From: DATFKA01 sp042095835
GTDB taxonomy: Bacteria; Bacteroidota; Bacteroidia; Chitinophagales; Saprospiraceae
Assembly (NCBI GenBank): GCA_042095835.1
Contig: JBELML010000066.1
Location: 1 to 32,576, forward strand
Length of the DNA: 32,576 nt
Direction: 5' to 3'
Position numbers and translations under genes: made by a program. Positions 16,616-24,489 of the stretch are shown here, one piece after another; within the stretch, counting starts at the first letter, position 1; each line of letters starts with the position of its first letter. A model generated the notes under the pieces. It made no database searches and was not told where the DNA came from. It saw only the letters and a program-made list of their open reading frames with translations.

Positions 16616-17196
16616 TATTTTGATTGATTTTTGTCGACGATTAAATGAGAGAGGTCGTGTTCGATTTCCACTTTAGATGGAGCAAGCATAGCCGTGCAAA
16701 GGCAGAGTTTACGTTCGTTACGTGTGAGGATATCGTAGTTAGGGCAGCTTTTACAGCCTTCCCAAAAGGCATCATCTTGTGTAAGTTCTGAAAAAGTAAC
16801 AGGAGCATACCCCAAAGAGGAGTTGATCTTCATCACTGCCAAGCTGGTGGTGATACCGAAGACTTTAGCCTCGGGGTATTTATTCCGTGATAGCTCAAAT
16901 ACTTTGGCTTTGATTTTTTTGGCTAGACCAAGCTTCCTGAATTTTGGTACTACGATCAGTCCCGAATTAGCGACATACTTGCCGTGACTCCAGGTTTCGA
17001 TATAGCAAAAACCAGCTAATTCGGTGCCGTGTAAAGCGATAACCGCTTTGCCTTCCAGCATTTTACTAGATACATACTCTGGTGTACGTTTGGCAATACC
17101 GGTGCCGCGTGCTTTAGCAGATTCGGCATAGTTGTGGCAGATGACCTCCGCATATTGAAGGTGCTCAGGCTGGGCTACCACTATATTGATTTCCAT
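16615..17196 (-). CDS. GNAT acyltransferase, probable N-acyl(succinyl/acetyl)glutamate synthase
   Basis: The first gene of the arginine operon encodes a 193-residue GNAT protein. The acyl-CoA-binding motif A is VVPKFRKLGLAKKI (82-95), preceded by the beta-4 strand SGLIVV. After the GNAT core comes an unusual cysteine cluster: C148 and C151 (GCKSCPNYD) and C165 and C167 (LCLCTAM), a possible metal site. Bacteroides genomes carry a similar GNAT gene directly upstream of argG, and it has been proposed there as the missing first enzyme, making N-succinyl- or N-acetylglutamate; I recall this from genetic work on B. thetaiotaomicron. The operon here has every other step and no classical argA or argJ, which supports that role. 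Start ATG at 17196; stop overlaps argG. Confidence 0.8.
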   Translation of the reverse strand: MEINIVVAQPEHLQYAEVICHNYAESAKARGTGIAKRTPEYVSSKMLEGKAVIALHGTELAGFCYIETWSHGKYVANSGLIVVPKFRKLGLAKKIKAKVFELSRNKYPEAKVFGITTSLAVMKINSSLGYAPVTFSELTQDDAFWEGCKSCPNYDILTRNERKLCLCTAMLAPSKVEIEHDLSHLIVDKNQSK

Positions 17197-17601
17197 TTCC
17201 TTTTAGAATAAATGATCAATAAGCCCACACAGGACTATTAATAAAGATAATTTGGTGATACACAATTGGAATCGAGCAGATTGCAGGAAGGTGTCTATAC
17301 TAAGTTTTTTGGAGTAGAAATACTACAAAAATGCGGCTAAGACACCCGCAGAGGGATAATATGGTAATGAATCGCCCCTAAGGGCGGCGAGCCAATCGGC
17401 GGCGATTGGTCAATACAAAGGCATTGATATGTCTAGATGAATTGTTCATTACGCCAGCAAATGTAGGGTCTACTTGCGTAGGAAGCAATAGTTGAGGGTG
17501 TTTTTTTTGCAAATGGTTAAAAAAACGACTTTTTTTGAATTGCTAGGCTGTTTCAGGTTTATTGTTTTTAGGGAGTTCTTCTAATCAAAAATTAATCATC
17601 C
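17197..17601. other. Divergent spacer between the arginine operon and a small hypothetical gene, with two hairpins
   Basis: No gene is seen in these 405 bases. Two adjacent perfect inverted repeats occur: CGCCC/GGGCG with loop CTAA (17373-17386) and CCAATCG/CGATTGG with loop GCGG (17392-17409). A weak -7-like TATCTTTA (minus strand, 17242-17249) lies upstream of the GNAT start but lacks a -33 match. No riboswitch or ARG box could be recognised. Confidence 0.5.
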
Positions 17602-18012
17602 ATGAATGAATTTTGGCTAATTATCGGTTTAATCTTGATTTCTAGCACTTGCACTAAGAAAGATGTGCTAATAGAAGAAAAGGATTTACTGCTAAGTGAG
17701 ACTATTATTGGTGAATGGGAAATAAAAGCGGAAGTTGATCTAATGGAATTTGGCGATTTGGATTGGCATGATCTCTCACCACCTTATACTACATATATTT
17801 ATAATAGTGTAGATACTTTAGGTATCTATTTTAGTGATGGCAGGTTGTTTGATGAAATACCCTGTTTTGTAAATGACCAAGATACTTTACTCTATTATTA
17901 TAGCCCTGGTAGTAGCACTAGAGATGTAACGTTTTTTGATAAAAACCGCATTGAGTTTTTCTGGCAAACGAGAGAGGGTCGGAATGGTCGTCGAATTATT
18001 CGAAAGGAGTAG
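17602..18012 (+). CDS. Hypothetical exported protein, possible lipoprotein
   Basis: This 136-residue protein starts MNEFWLIIGLILISSTCTKKD, a short hydrophobic leader ending in a cysteine. The lipobox is imperfect (SSTC), so membrane anchoring is only possible. The rest is acidic and aromatic-rich and resembles the small lipocalin-like lipoproteins common in Bacteroidota: EWEIKAEV after the leader, then alternating short strands with DTLGIYFSDG and DTLLYYYSPG. No catalytic motif is visible. It stands alone, divergent from the arginine operon and convergent with metH across a perfect hairpin. I cannot assign a function. Confidence 0.65.
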   Translation: MNEFWLIIGLILISSTCTKKDVLIEEKDLLLSETIIGEWEIKAEVDLMEFGDLDWHDLSPPYTTYIYNSVDTLGIYFSDGRLFDEIPCFVNDQDTLLYYYSPGSSTRDVTFFDKNRIEFFWQTREGRNGRRIIRKE

Positions 18013-18022
18013 AATAGACCCT

Positions 18023-18063
18023 GAATAGCTATCCTAAACCTTCTAGGTTTAGGATAGCTATTC
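18023..18063. terminator. Perfect 18-bp bidirectional hairpin between convergent genes
   Basis: GAATAGCTATCCTAAACC (18023-18040) pairs perfectly with 18046-18063 across the loop TTCTA. It lies 10 bp after the stop of the hypothetical gene and 5 bp beyond the metH stop. There is no long T-tract on either side, so it may act as a bidirectional terminator or an mRNA 3'-end stabiliser. Confidence 0.7.
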
Positions 18064-18068
18064 CAAAA

Positions 18069-21000
18069 TCACGCCTCATAATTCAAAACTGGTGCCAACC
18101 AGCGTTCCGCTTCCTCAATACGCATTCCTTTGCGTTTTGCGTAGTCCTGGACTTGGGTTTTGTCGATTTGGCCCAAGCCGAAATACTTGCTCTGGGTGTG
18201 CCCAAAATACCAGCCACTCACGGAAGCAGCCGGATACATGGCAAAGCTTTCCGTTAGTTTCATACCGATATTTTTTTCGACCTCTAGTAATTGCCAAAGG
18301 GTTCCTTTTTCGGTATGCTCCGGACAGGCCGGATAGCCAGGTGCTGGTCGAATGCCTTTGTACTTTTCAGCAATGAGGGCGGTGTTTTCCAGATTTTCTT
18401 CACTAGCATAACCCCAGAACTCTTTACGAACGCGCTCGTGCATCCTTTCGGCGAAAGCCTCTGCCAAGCGATCTGCTAATGCTTTGACCATAATGGCCTT
18501 ATAGTCATCGTGGTCGGCCTCGAAGCGCTGGACATGCTCCTCGATACCAATGCCTGCCGTTACGGAGAAGGCTCCCATATAGTCGGCAGTACCCTTGGGT
18601 GCTACAAAATCTGCTAAGCTGAAGTTGGGTTGCCCTGGTGCTTTTTTGCGCTGCTGGCGTAGGTGATGCAGCGTCGCCTTCACTTCACTCCGCTCTTCAT
18701 TGGTATAGATTTCGGTAGAGTCCCCTTTGATGGCATTAGCAGGGAAAAGGCCAATGACCGCCTTGGCTTGCAGCCACTTTTCATCTATGATCTGGCGAAG
18801 CATTGATCGAGCATCGTTGTAGAGCTTTTGTGCTTCGGTGCCTACAATCTCATCCTCTAGAATGGCAGGAAACTTACCAGCCAGCTGCCAACTGGTAAAG
18901 AAGGGCGTCCAATCGATATATTCAGATAGTTCTTCCAGCGAATAGTTATCGAAAACTTGTACGCCCAATTGTTGGGGCGCAACTGGTGGATGCTTTTCCC
19001 AATCAATGGCAGTAGGGTTTTTGCGGGCATCTTCCAATAGGATATACTTTTTGATCGACTGACGATTCCCTCTGGCGACGCGTACGCGCTCATAATCTGC
19101 TTTGATGTCCAAGATGAAGTTGGAACGAGTGTCTTCTTCACTGGAGAGCAAATTGGAGGCCACTCCTACAGCACGTGAAGCATCTAGTACGTGTACTACT
19201 GGTCCAGAATATTGTGGTTCGATCTTAACAGCGGTGTGTGTTTTGGAGGTCGTCGCTCCGCCAATCAGCAGCGGTGTATTCATTCTTAGTCGCTCCATCT
19301 CTTTGGCGACGGTCACCATTTCATCTAAAGACGGCGTGATCAATCCACTCAAACCTATAATGTCGACCTGCTCTTCGCGAGCGCGTTGTATAATTTTGTT
19401 ATAAGGCACCATAACGCCCATATCAATTACCTCAAAGTTGTTGCAACCCATCACGACGCCCACTATATTTTTGCCGATATCGTGTACATCTCCTTTTACG
19501 GTAGCCATGAGGATTTTCCCTTTAGATTGAACACCAGTTCCCTCTTTTTCTTCCTCAATATAAGGCGTGAGATAGGCTACTGCCTTTTTCATCACACGGG
19601 CACTTTTCACCACTTGAGGCAAAAACATTTTACCTTCTCCAAAAAGATCACCGACGATATTCATCCCATCCATCAATGGACCTTCGATCACCTTGATCGG
19701 GGCATCGAACTGCTGGCGAGCGAGCTCTGCATCTTCTTCAATAAACTCGGTGATTCCTTTAACTAAAGCATGCGCGATGCGCTCATTGAGGGGTTGCTCC
19801 CGCCAGCTCAAGTCTTTTTTGATCGTACGGCCACCATCTCCTTTAAAGCGTTCGGCATAGTCGGTCAGGCGATCGGTGGCATCATCGCGGCGATTGAATA
19901 GCACGTCTTCTACGCGCTCTAATAAGTCTTTTGGAATATCCTCGTATACTTCTATCATGCCCGCGTTGACGATTCCCATATCCATTCCAGCCTTGATCGC
20001 ATGGTATAAAAATGCAGAATGCATAGCTTCGCGTACCACATTATTTCCACGGAAGGAAAAGGAGATATTGCTCACGCCTCCACTGATCTTTGCGCCAGGA
20101 CAGCGCTCTTTAATCCTGCGGGTGGCATCTATGAAATAAACGGCATAATTATTATGTTCCTCAATTCCAGTAGCTACAGCAAAAATATTGGGGTCAAAGA
20201 TGATATCTTCAGGTTTAAACCCTGCTTTCTGGGTAAGGATATCATAGGCTCTTGCGCAGATTTCTACTTTTCTATCCGAGGTGTCGGCCTGACCTTCTTC
20301 ATCAAAGGCCATCACAATAACGGAGGCACCAAATCGACGACAAATTTTTGCCTGTCTGAGAAACTCTTCTTCCCCTTCTTTGAGTGAGATGGAGTTGACA
20401 ATACATTTGCCTTGCACGACCTTAAGACCTGCTTCAATGACCGAGAACTTGGAGGAATCGATCATAATAGGAAGTTTGGCAATATCTGGTTCGGCCATCA
20501 TCAAGTTTAAAAAGGTCACCATTACATCCTCAGAATCTAAAAGACCTTCATCCATATTTACATCGATCACCTGTGCGCCCCCTTCTACCTGGTGCTGGGC
20601 TACAGAAAGCGCCTCCGCATAGTCTCCAGACTTGATTAAGCGAGCAAATTTTTTGGAGCCAGTTACATTAGTACGTTCACCAATGTTGACAAAATTAGTA
20701 TCTGGGCGTATAATCAAAGGCTCTAATCCACTCAAGCGAGTGAGCGGCTCAATGTCTGGTATTTTTCTACCAGGCATACCTTCTACGGCTTCAGCCATCA
20801 AGCGGATATGGTCAGGACTTGTACCGCAGCAACCTCCGATCATATTGACAAAACCACTACTGACGAAGTCGCGGATGTATCCGCGCATTTCTTCGGCAGT
20901 TTGGTCGTATTCTCCAAATTCATTCGGTAAACCAGCGTTGGGATAAGCACTGACAAAGCAGTCTGCTTTTTCGGAAAGGGCCTTGAGGTAGGGGCGCATT

Positions 21001-21749
21001 TCTTCTGCTCCCAAAGCACAGTTTAAACCTATACTGAGTAGCGGCATATGGCTCATAGAGATCAAAAAGGCCTCTACGGTTTGCCCTGATAAAGTACGGC
21101 CACTAGCATCTGTAATGGTACCCGACACCATAATTGGTATAGACTGGCCCCGTTCTTCAAAAAGCAGATCAATAGCGTAAAGTGCTGCTTTCGCATTGAG
21201 GGTGTCAAATATGGTTTCTACTAAGAAGATATCTACACCACCATCCATCATTCCACGCGCTTGCTCGTAGTAGGAATCTTTGAGTCGATCAAAGGTGATA
21301 TTCCTAGCGCCTGGGTTGTTGACGTCGGGCGAAATAGAAGCAGAGCGCGTTGTGGGTCCAAAAGCCCCTGCTACATACCTCGGTTTATGAGGGTTTTGGT
21401 CGCTGTATTCCTGGACAGCTTTGGCAGCGATTTTGGCAGAAGCCAAACTGATGTCATAAGCATAAGCTTCGAGCTGGTAGTCTTCTTGAGAAATACTGTT
21501 CGCTGCAAAGGTATTGGTCTCTATAATATCAGCGCCCGCATCCAAATAAGCCTTGTGAATGGCTTCAATGATATGCGGCTGTGTGATCGACAGGATGTCG
21601 TTATTGCCTTTGATCTCCTGCTCAATGTCGGCAAACTGCTCCCCACGATAGTCGGCTTCTTGTAATTGATATTGCTGGATCATAGTGCCCATAGCTCCAT
21701 CAATAACTAAAACACGCTCTTCAAGTAACTTACGGATATCTGGCTTCAT
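18069..21749 (-). CDS. metH: Cobalamin-dependent methionine synthase
   Basis: The 1226-residue protein is a full-length, four-module MetH that methylates homocysteine using methyltetrahydrofolate and B12. The homocysteine domain has zinc cysteines C244 (GLNC) and C307/C308 (GGCCGT). The pterin domain begins near FVNIGERTNVTGS (353-365). The cap and B12 domains follow, with axial ligand H756 in DVHDIG (754-759) and the GLSGLITPS block. The C-terminal reactivation domain that binds S-adenosylmethionine is present (RPAPGYPACPEHTEK). All modules are in order and no frameshift is seen. A promoter-like site lies about 115 bp upstream; I see no cobalamin riboswitch. It is monocistronic and ends at the hairpin 18023-18063. 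Confidence 0.97.
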   Translation of the reverse strand: MKPDIRKLLEERVLVIDGAMGTMIQQYQLQEADYRGEQFADIEQEIKGNNDILSITQPHIIEAIHKAYLDAGADIIETNTFAANSISQEDYQLEAYAYDISLASAKIAAKAVQEYSDQNPHKPRYVAGAFGPTTRSASISPDVNNPGARNITFDRLKDSYYEQARGMMDGGVDIFLVETIFDTLNAKAALYAIDLLFEERGQSIPIMVSGTITDASGRTLSGQTVEAFLISMSHMPLLSIGLNCALGAEEMRPYLKALSEKADCFVSAYPNAGLPNEFGEYDQTAEEMRGYIRDFVSSGFVNMIGGCCGTSPDHIRLMAEAVEGMPGRKIPDIEPLTRLSGLEPLIIRPDTNFVNIGERTNVTGSKKFARLIKSGDYAEALSVAQHQVEGGAQVIDVNMDEGLLDSEDVMVTFLNLMMAEPDIAKLPIMIDSSKFSVIEAGLKVVQGKCIVNSISLKEGEEEFLRQAKICRRFGASVIVMAFDEEGQADTSDRKVEICARAYDILTQKAGFKPEDIIFDPNIFAVATGIEEHNNYAVYFIDATRRIKERCPGAKISGGVSNISFSFRGNNVVREAMHSAFLYHAIKAGMDMGIVNAGMIEVYEDIPKDLLERVEDVLFNRRDDATDRLTDYAERFKGDGGRTIKKDLSWREQPLNERIAHALVKGITEFIEEDAELARQQFDAPIKVIEGPLMDGMNIVGDLFGEGKMFLPQVVKSARVMKKAVAYLTPYIEEEKEGTGVQSKGKILMATVKGDVHDIGKNIVGVVMGCNNFEVIDMGVMVPYNKIIQRAREEQVDIIGLSGLITPSLDEMVTVAKEMERLRMNTPLLIGGATTSKTHTAVKIEPQYSGPVVHVLDASRAVGVASNLLSSEEDTRSNFILDIKADYERVRVARGNRQSIKKYILLEDARKNPTAIDWEKHPPVAPQQLGVQVFDNYSLEELSEYIDWTPFFTSWQLAGKFPAILEDEIVGTEAQKLYNDARSMLRQIIDEKWLQAKAVIGLFPANAIKGDSTEIYTNEERSEVKATLHHLRQQRKKAPGQPNFSLADFVAPKGTADYMGAFSVTAGIGIEEHVQRFEADHDDYKAIMVKALADRLAEAFAERMHERVRKEFWGYASEENLENTALIAEKYKGIRPAPGYPACPEHTEKGTLWQLLEVEKNIGMKLTESFAMYPAASVSGWYFGHTQSKYFGLGQIDKTQVQDYAKRKGMRIEEAERWLAPVLNYEA

Positions 21750-21770
21750 GTATGTAGTGATGTAGTGATG

Positions 21771-21796
21771 TCTACCTACGCTAAAGCTTCGGTAGA
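21771..21796. repeat. GCTARAGC-type dispersed hairpin, copy 1
   Basis: TCTACC (21771-21776) pairs with GGTAGA (21791-21796) around CCTACGCTAAAGCTT. The core CCTACGCTARAGCTT recurs at 27598, and a related core appears inside the hairpin at 32116-32141. Confidence 0.45.
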
Positions 21797-21863
21797 TGAA
21801 TAATATTGTAATGGTTAAATGCCAAGTACATCATTATAACAACACAATATTGATTACGGTCTG

Positions 21864-21895
21864 CAAAATTACATATTCCAAGGCTTAGGTTCAAG
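21864..21895 (-). promoter_or_regulatory. Candidate Bacteroidota promoter for metH
   Basis: The minus strand carries TAATTTTG (21864-21871), an exact TAnnTTTG -7 box. A 20-bp spacer precedes CTTG (21892-21895), one base off the -33 TTTG. The leader would be about 110 nt before the ATG at 21749. Confidence 0.55.
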
Positions 21896-22139
21896 TTTGA
21901 TGTGGATTTAGGTGATATGGACCGTCACGGAGGCGTAAAGTATATGACGAATGTATGGGCTGAAGTAGGTATTACGATAATAAATATTTGTACGGAGCGT
22001 AATTTTTTTGAACACATTTGCAACACCCGAAATCATATGCCGTACTATAAGACCAGAGCCTAAAATTTGAGATTGTTCTATTTACCTACCTGCATACATC
22101 CTAAAAATTAATCCGAAGTATTATTCTTTTGTTTTGGGG

Positions 22140-22179
22140 ACTTGTCGCCCCCACTAGGTCAAGTACCTAAGAGACAAGT
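22140..22179. promoter_or_regulatory. Nested hairpin upstream of the di-heme peroxidase gene
   Basis: Outer arms ACTTGTC (22140-22146) and GACAAGT (22173-22179) enclose an inner hairpin TAGGT/ACCTA (22155-22159, 22165-22169; loop CAAGT). It lies about 50 bp before the ATG at 22230 and could be an operator or leader structure. Confidence 0.35.
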
Positions 22180-22229
22180 AATCTCTATTGTATAACAAAG
22201 GGTAATTATCCTGTAATGTATTGTATTCC

Positions 22230-23564
22230 ATGAAAAAAATCACCTTAGTGCTTCTCGGTGCTCTTTGCCTAGGAGCATGCACACAAGACGAACTGATCAA
22301 TCCGCTGGATGGTCGATTAATGAATATCCTGACACGTTTGTCTCCTGACGACGATATGTCTCATTTTATACTACCCGCTTCTGACGATTATGATGCCATT
22401 CCTAATGGGGCACAAAATCCGATTACCGAACAAAAGGTAGCGCTTGGGAAGCTACTCTTCTACGAAACTGGCTTGGCGCGTAAAGCCAATTATGAAGAGG
22501 GGAAAGGTACATTCTCCTGTGCTACTTGTCATGTGCCCTCTGCCGGATTTACGCCAGGAAGAGAACAAGGAATTGCTGATGGAGGACTTGGCTTTGGAGA
22601 AAATGGAGAAGGACGTGATCGATTTACCTCCTATGCACCATCGGAGCTTGATGTGCAGGGTGCAAGACCTATTAGTTTACTGAATGTAGCCTACCAGACC
22701 AATACCTCGTGGAGCGGTAAGTTTGGAGCCAATTATATCAATGCAGATACAGAGAATCTCTGGGATAAGGAAGAGGACACCGAAATCAATTACCTGGGAT
22801 TAGATGGTTTAGAAAGCCAAAATATAGAGGGCCTGAAAATCCATAGAATGGATATTGACGATTATGTGTTGGATGATTTAGGATACCGCGATTATTTTGA
22901 TAATGCCTTTGAAAATTGGGAGACCGAAGATCGCTATAGCCTCAAGGCGGCTAGTTTTGCCATTTCAGCTTATCTCAGAACCTTGATTACCAACGAAGCA
23001 CCTTTCCAAGATTGGCTGAAAGGTAATCAAGCAGCACTGACAGATACAGAGAAACGCGGTGCAATTGTTTTTTTTAATAAAGGCGGTTGTTATCGATGTC
23101 ATAAAGGAGCAGGTCTAAGTTCTACAGAGTTCCATGCTTTAGGGGTAAAAGATTTATACGAAACAGGTGTCGCTTTTAATACAGATATCAATGATAAAAG
23201 AAACCTAGGAAGAGGAGGATTTACAGGGCGTTCTATTGATATGTTTGCCTTTAAAGTACCAGGAATTTATAATATGGGGGACGTTTCATTTTATTTTCAT
23301 GGTAGTAGTAAAAGTAGCCTTGAGGAGGTTGTAGCATACTTTAATGATGGTATTCCAGAAAATGAGAATGTACCAGAAGGAAATATTTCGAATCAATTTA
23401 GGCCACTTGGTTTAACAGAAACAGAAAAAGCAGATTTAGTCGCTTTCTTGGAAAATGGATTGCGGGATGCCAATCTGGAGCGTTATGTGCCAGAGCAGAT
23501 TCTGTCAGGAAACTGTTTCCCCAATAACGATCCCAGCTCGCAATCAGATTTAGGATGTAACTAG
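22230..23564 (+). CDS. Di-heme cytochrome c peroxidase / MauG-family lipoprotein
   Basis: The 444-residue protein begins MKKITLVLLGALCLGAC; LGAC (14-17) is a good lipobox, so it is likely a periplasm-facing lipoprotein. The TTG at 22221 would add three residues and is less likely. Two c-type heme sites are present: CATCH (C97, C100, H101) and CYRCH (C287, C290, H291), the spacing and order of bacterial di-heme peroxidases. Flanking blocks VALGKLLFYE, RPISLLNVAY and KVPGIYNMG fit the same family. Members reduce hydrogen peroxide or carry out MauG-like oxidations; which applies here cannot be told. Export requires a cytochrome c maturation system not in this window. The gene appears monocistronic, followed by a hairpin at 23642-23675. 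Confidence 0.9.
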   Translation: MKKITLVLLGALCLGACTQDELINPLDGRLMNILTRLSPDDDMSHFILPASDDYDAIPNGAQNPITEQKVALGKLLFYETGLARKANYEEGKGTFSCATCHVPSAGFTPGREQGIADGGLGFGENGEGRDRFTSYAPSELDVQGARPISLLNVAYQTNTSWSGKFGANYINADTENLWDKEEDTEINYLGLDGLESQNIEGLKIHRMDIDDYVLDDLGYRDYFDNAFENWETEDRYSLKAASFAISAYLRTLITNEAPFQDWLKGNQAALTDTEKRGAIVFFNKGGCYRCHKGAGLSSTEFHALGVKDLYETGVAFNTDINDKRNLGRGGFTGRSIDMFAFKVPGIYNMGDVSFYFHGSSKSSLEEVVAYFNDGIPENENVPEGNISNQFRPLGLTETEKADLVAFLENGLRDANLERYVPEQILSGNCFPNNDPSSQSDLGCN

Positions 23565-23641
23565 CCGATCTCATCAACATATACTTAAAAAACCGGGGTG
23601 TTTTCTCGCCAAATGCGCACCTCGTACACTATGAAACTACT

Positions 23642-23675
23642 AAAGAGAGGGCTGCCCTGAGGGGTGGCTCTCTTT
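23642..23675 (+). terminator. Likely terminator of the di-heme peroxidase gene
   Basis: AAAGAGAG (23642-23649) pairs with CTCTCTTT (23668-23675) and an inner CCC/GGG pairing closes the loop. It lies 78 bp past the stop and is followed by the T-rich CTTAG. Confidence 0.5.
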
Positions 23676-23897
23676 CTTAGTACACTGTGCAAAAAGTTTA
23701 TTGATGTTTTGAACTACCAGATTTTAAGCTAGATCAAGGCATGGCGCAGTCCCGATTTATATCGGGACGAGTACATAACGCAGAGATTGCTTAAAAGATG
23801 GCTTCAAAACATTAAGTAATTTATTACACAGTAGAGTTTATGTAAATCAATTTCGTATGAGCCTAAAAAATCTTTTTGCACAGCTCTGCGGCACATG

Positions 23898-23930
23898 CTC
23901 GCCATAATAGCTATGGCTATTAGGCTCCGC
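23898..23930. repeat. TAATAGC palindromic repeat, copy 1
   Basis: TAATAGC TATG GCTATTA (23905-23922) forms a 7-bp stem with a 4-nt loop, embedded in a conserved context (CTCGCC before, GGCTCCG after). A second copy with loop TAAG lies at 25145-25175. Such repeats resemble REP elements. Confidence 0.6.
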
Positions 23931-24026
23931 CTGTTTCTTGATCTGTTCAAAAATCTTAATTGATTCTCTATACAAAACTAACTTACATAAACTCTAGTGT
24001 ACTTGGTAGAAAGCAAAAAATACCTT

Positions 24027-24104
24027 TCGATTTATGGAGACCTTGTCTTTTTGAACCTCGTTTGAAAGGAAGTACTATGTTTCAAAAAGACAAGGTCAAA
24101 TCGA
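24027..24104. repeat. Long near-perfect inverted repeat (hairpin or MITE-like)
   Basis: GACCTTGTCTTTTTGAA (24039-24055) matches the reverse complement at 24081-24097 perfectly over 17 bp. TCGATTT (24027-24033) and AAATCGA (24098-24104) add 7 bp, with the asymmetric bulge ATGGA on the left arm. The loop is 25 nt. It could be a terminator, an attenuator-like RNA or a small mobile-element relic, and it is about 100 bp upstream of the cys promoter. Confidence 0.6.
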
Positions 24105-24178
24105 TAGTAATTACTTTTTGGGGCTTTAAAATTTCCATACTTGAATAAATGAACAATGGTTTGTATGTCAATGAGTGG

Positions 24179-24210
24179 TTTCATCCTTATATCTAAACCA
24201 CCTATATTTG
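24179..24210 (+). promoter_or_regulatory. Candidate promoter of the DUF2061-cysCDN cluster
   Basis: TATATTTG (24203-24210) is an exact TAnnTTTG -7 box; TTTC (24179-24182) lies 20 bp upstream at the -33 position, one base off TTTG. The first ATG is at 24231, giving a leader of about 15 nt. Confidence 0.55.
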
Positions 24211-24230
24211 CCTTGAAATGATATATAACG

Positions 24231-24479
24231 ATGAAAAAAGATTCAAAATTACGGAGTATTCTTAAGGCAATTACTTGGAGAGTTATCGCTACAGGTACTA
24301 CCTTTACACTTGCTTATACTATCTTTTCTGGCTCAGGCTGCGAAGACGCTTTAGCAAAGTCTAGTCTAGTCGCCGGATTAGAATTGGTGATTAAGATTGT
24401 TATTTATTACCTGCATGAGCGGGCATGGCAATCAGTACCGAATGAAACCCTAGAAAAGGCTTTCAGTAGGAAAAACTAA
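24231..24479 (+). CDS. DUF2061 membrane protein
   Basis: The 82-residue protein matches the small DUF2061 family: SILKAITWRVIATGTTFTLAY as the first membrane segment and SLVAGLELVIKIVIYYLHERAW as the second. The RVIATGTT and ERAW pieces are the recognisable signatures. It is an inner-membrane protein of unknown function. DUF2061 genes commonly accompany sulfate-activation genes in Bacteroidota and Proteobacteria, so a link to sulfate uptake or PAPS metabolism is plausible but unproven. It is the first gene of the cluster; the cysC start follows its stop by 10 bp. Confidence 0.85.
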   Translation: MKKDSKLRSILKAITWRVIATGTTFTLAYTIFSGSGCEDALAKSSLVAGLELVIKIVIYYLHERAWQSVPNETLEKAFSRKN

Positions 24480-24489
24480 ATAGAATAAC

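Larger units (their letters stand above)
21750..22229. other. Spacer between divergent metH and the di-heme peroxidase gene
   Basis: No gene is seen in these 480 bases. Contents are a GCTAAAGC-type hairpin at 21771-21796, the metH promoter candidate, and a nested hairpin at 22140-22179. The metH leader side has no sequence I can match to B12 or SAM riboswitch cores. Confidence 0.5.
23565..24230. other. Repeat-rich spacer before the sulfate-activation genes
   Basis: No convincing gene is seen in these 666 bases. They hold, in order, a terminator-like hairpin, a perfect GTCCCGAT/ATCGGGAC hairpin (23749-23768), a TAATAGC palindrome, a long inverted repeat (24027-24104) and the cys promoter candidate. 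A 62-codon frame at 23960-24148 runs across the inverted repeat and is judged spurious. Confidence 0.6.

Noticed and set aside
18092..21665. Numerous open frames opposite metH
   Set aside because: All are antisense shadows of the metH coding sequence; none has a recognisable domain.
21750..21860. Cobalamin riboswitch in the metH leader
   Set aside because: No B12-box-like or other conserved riboswitch core could be recognised in the leader; a covariance-model search would settle it.
23960..24148. 62-codon ORF in the spacer before the cys genes
   Set aside because: It spans the long inverted repeat at 24027-24104, so its peptide simply encodes both hairpin arms.
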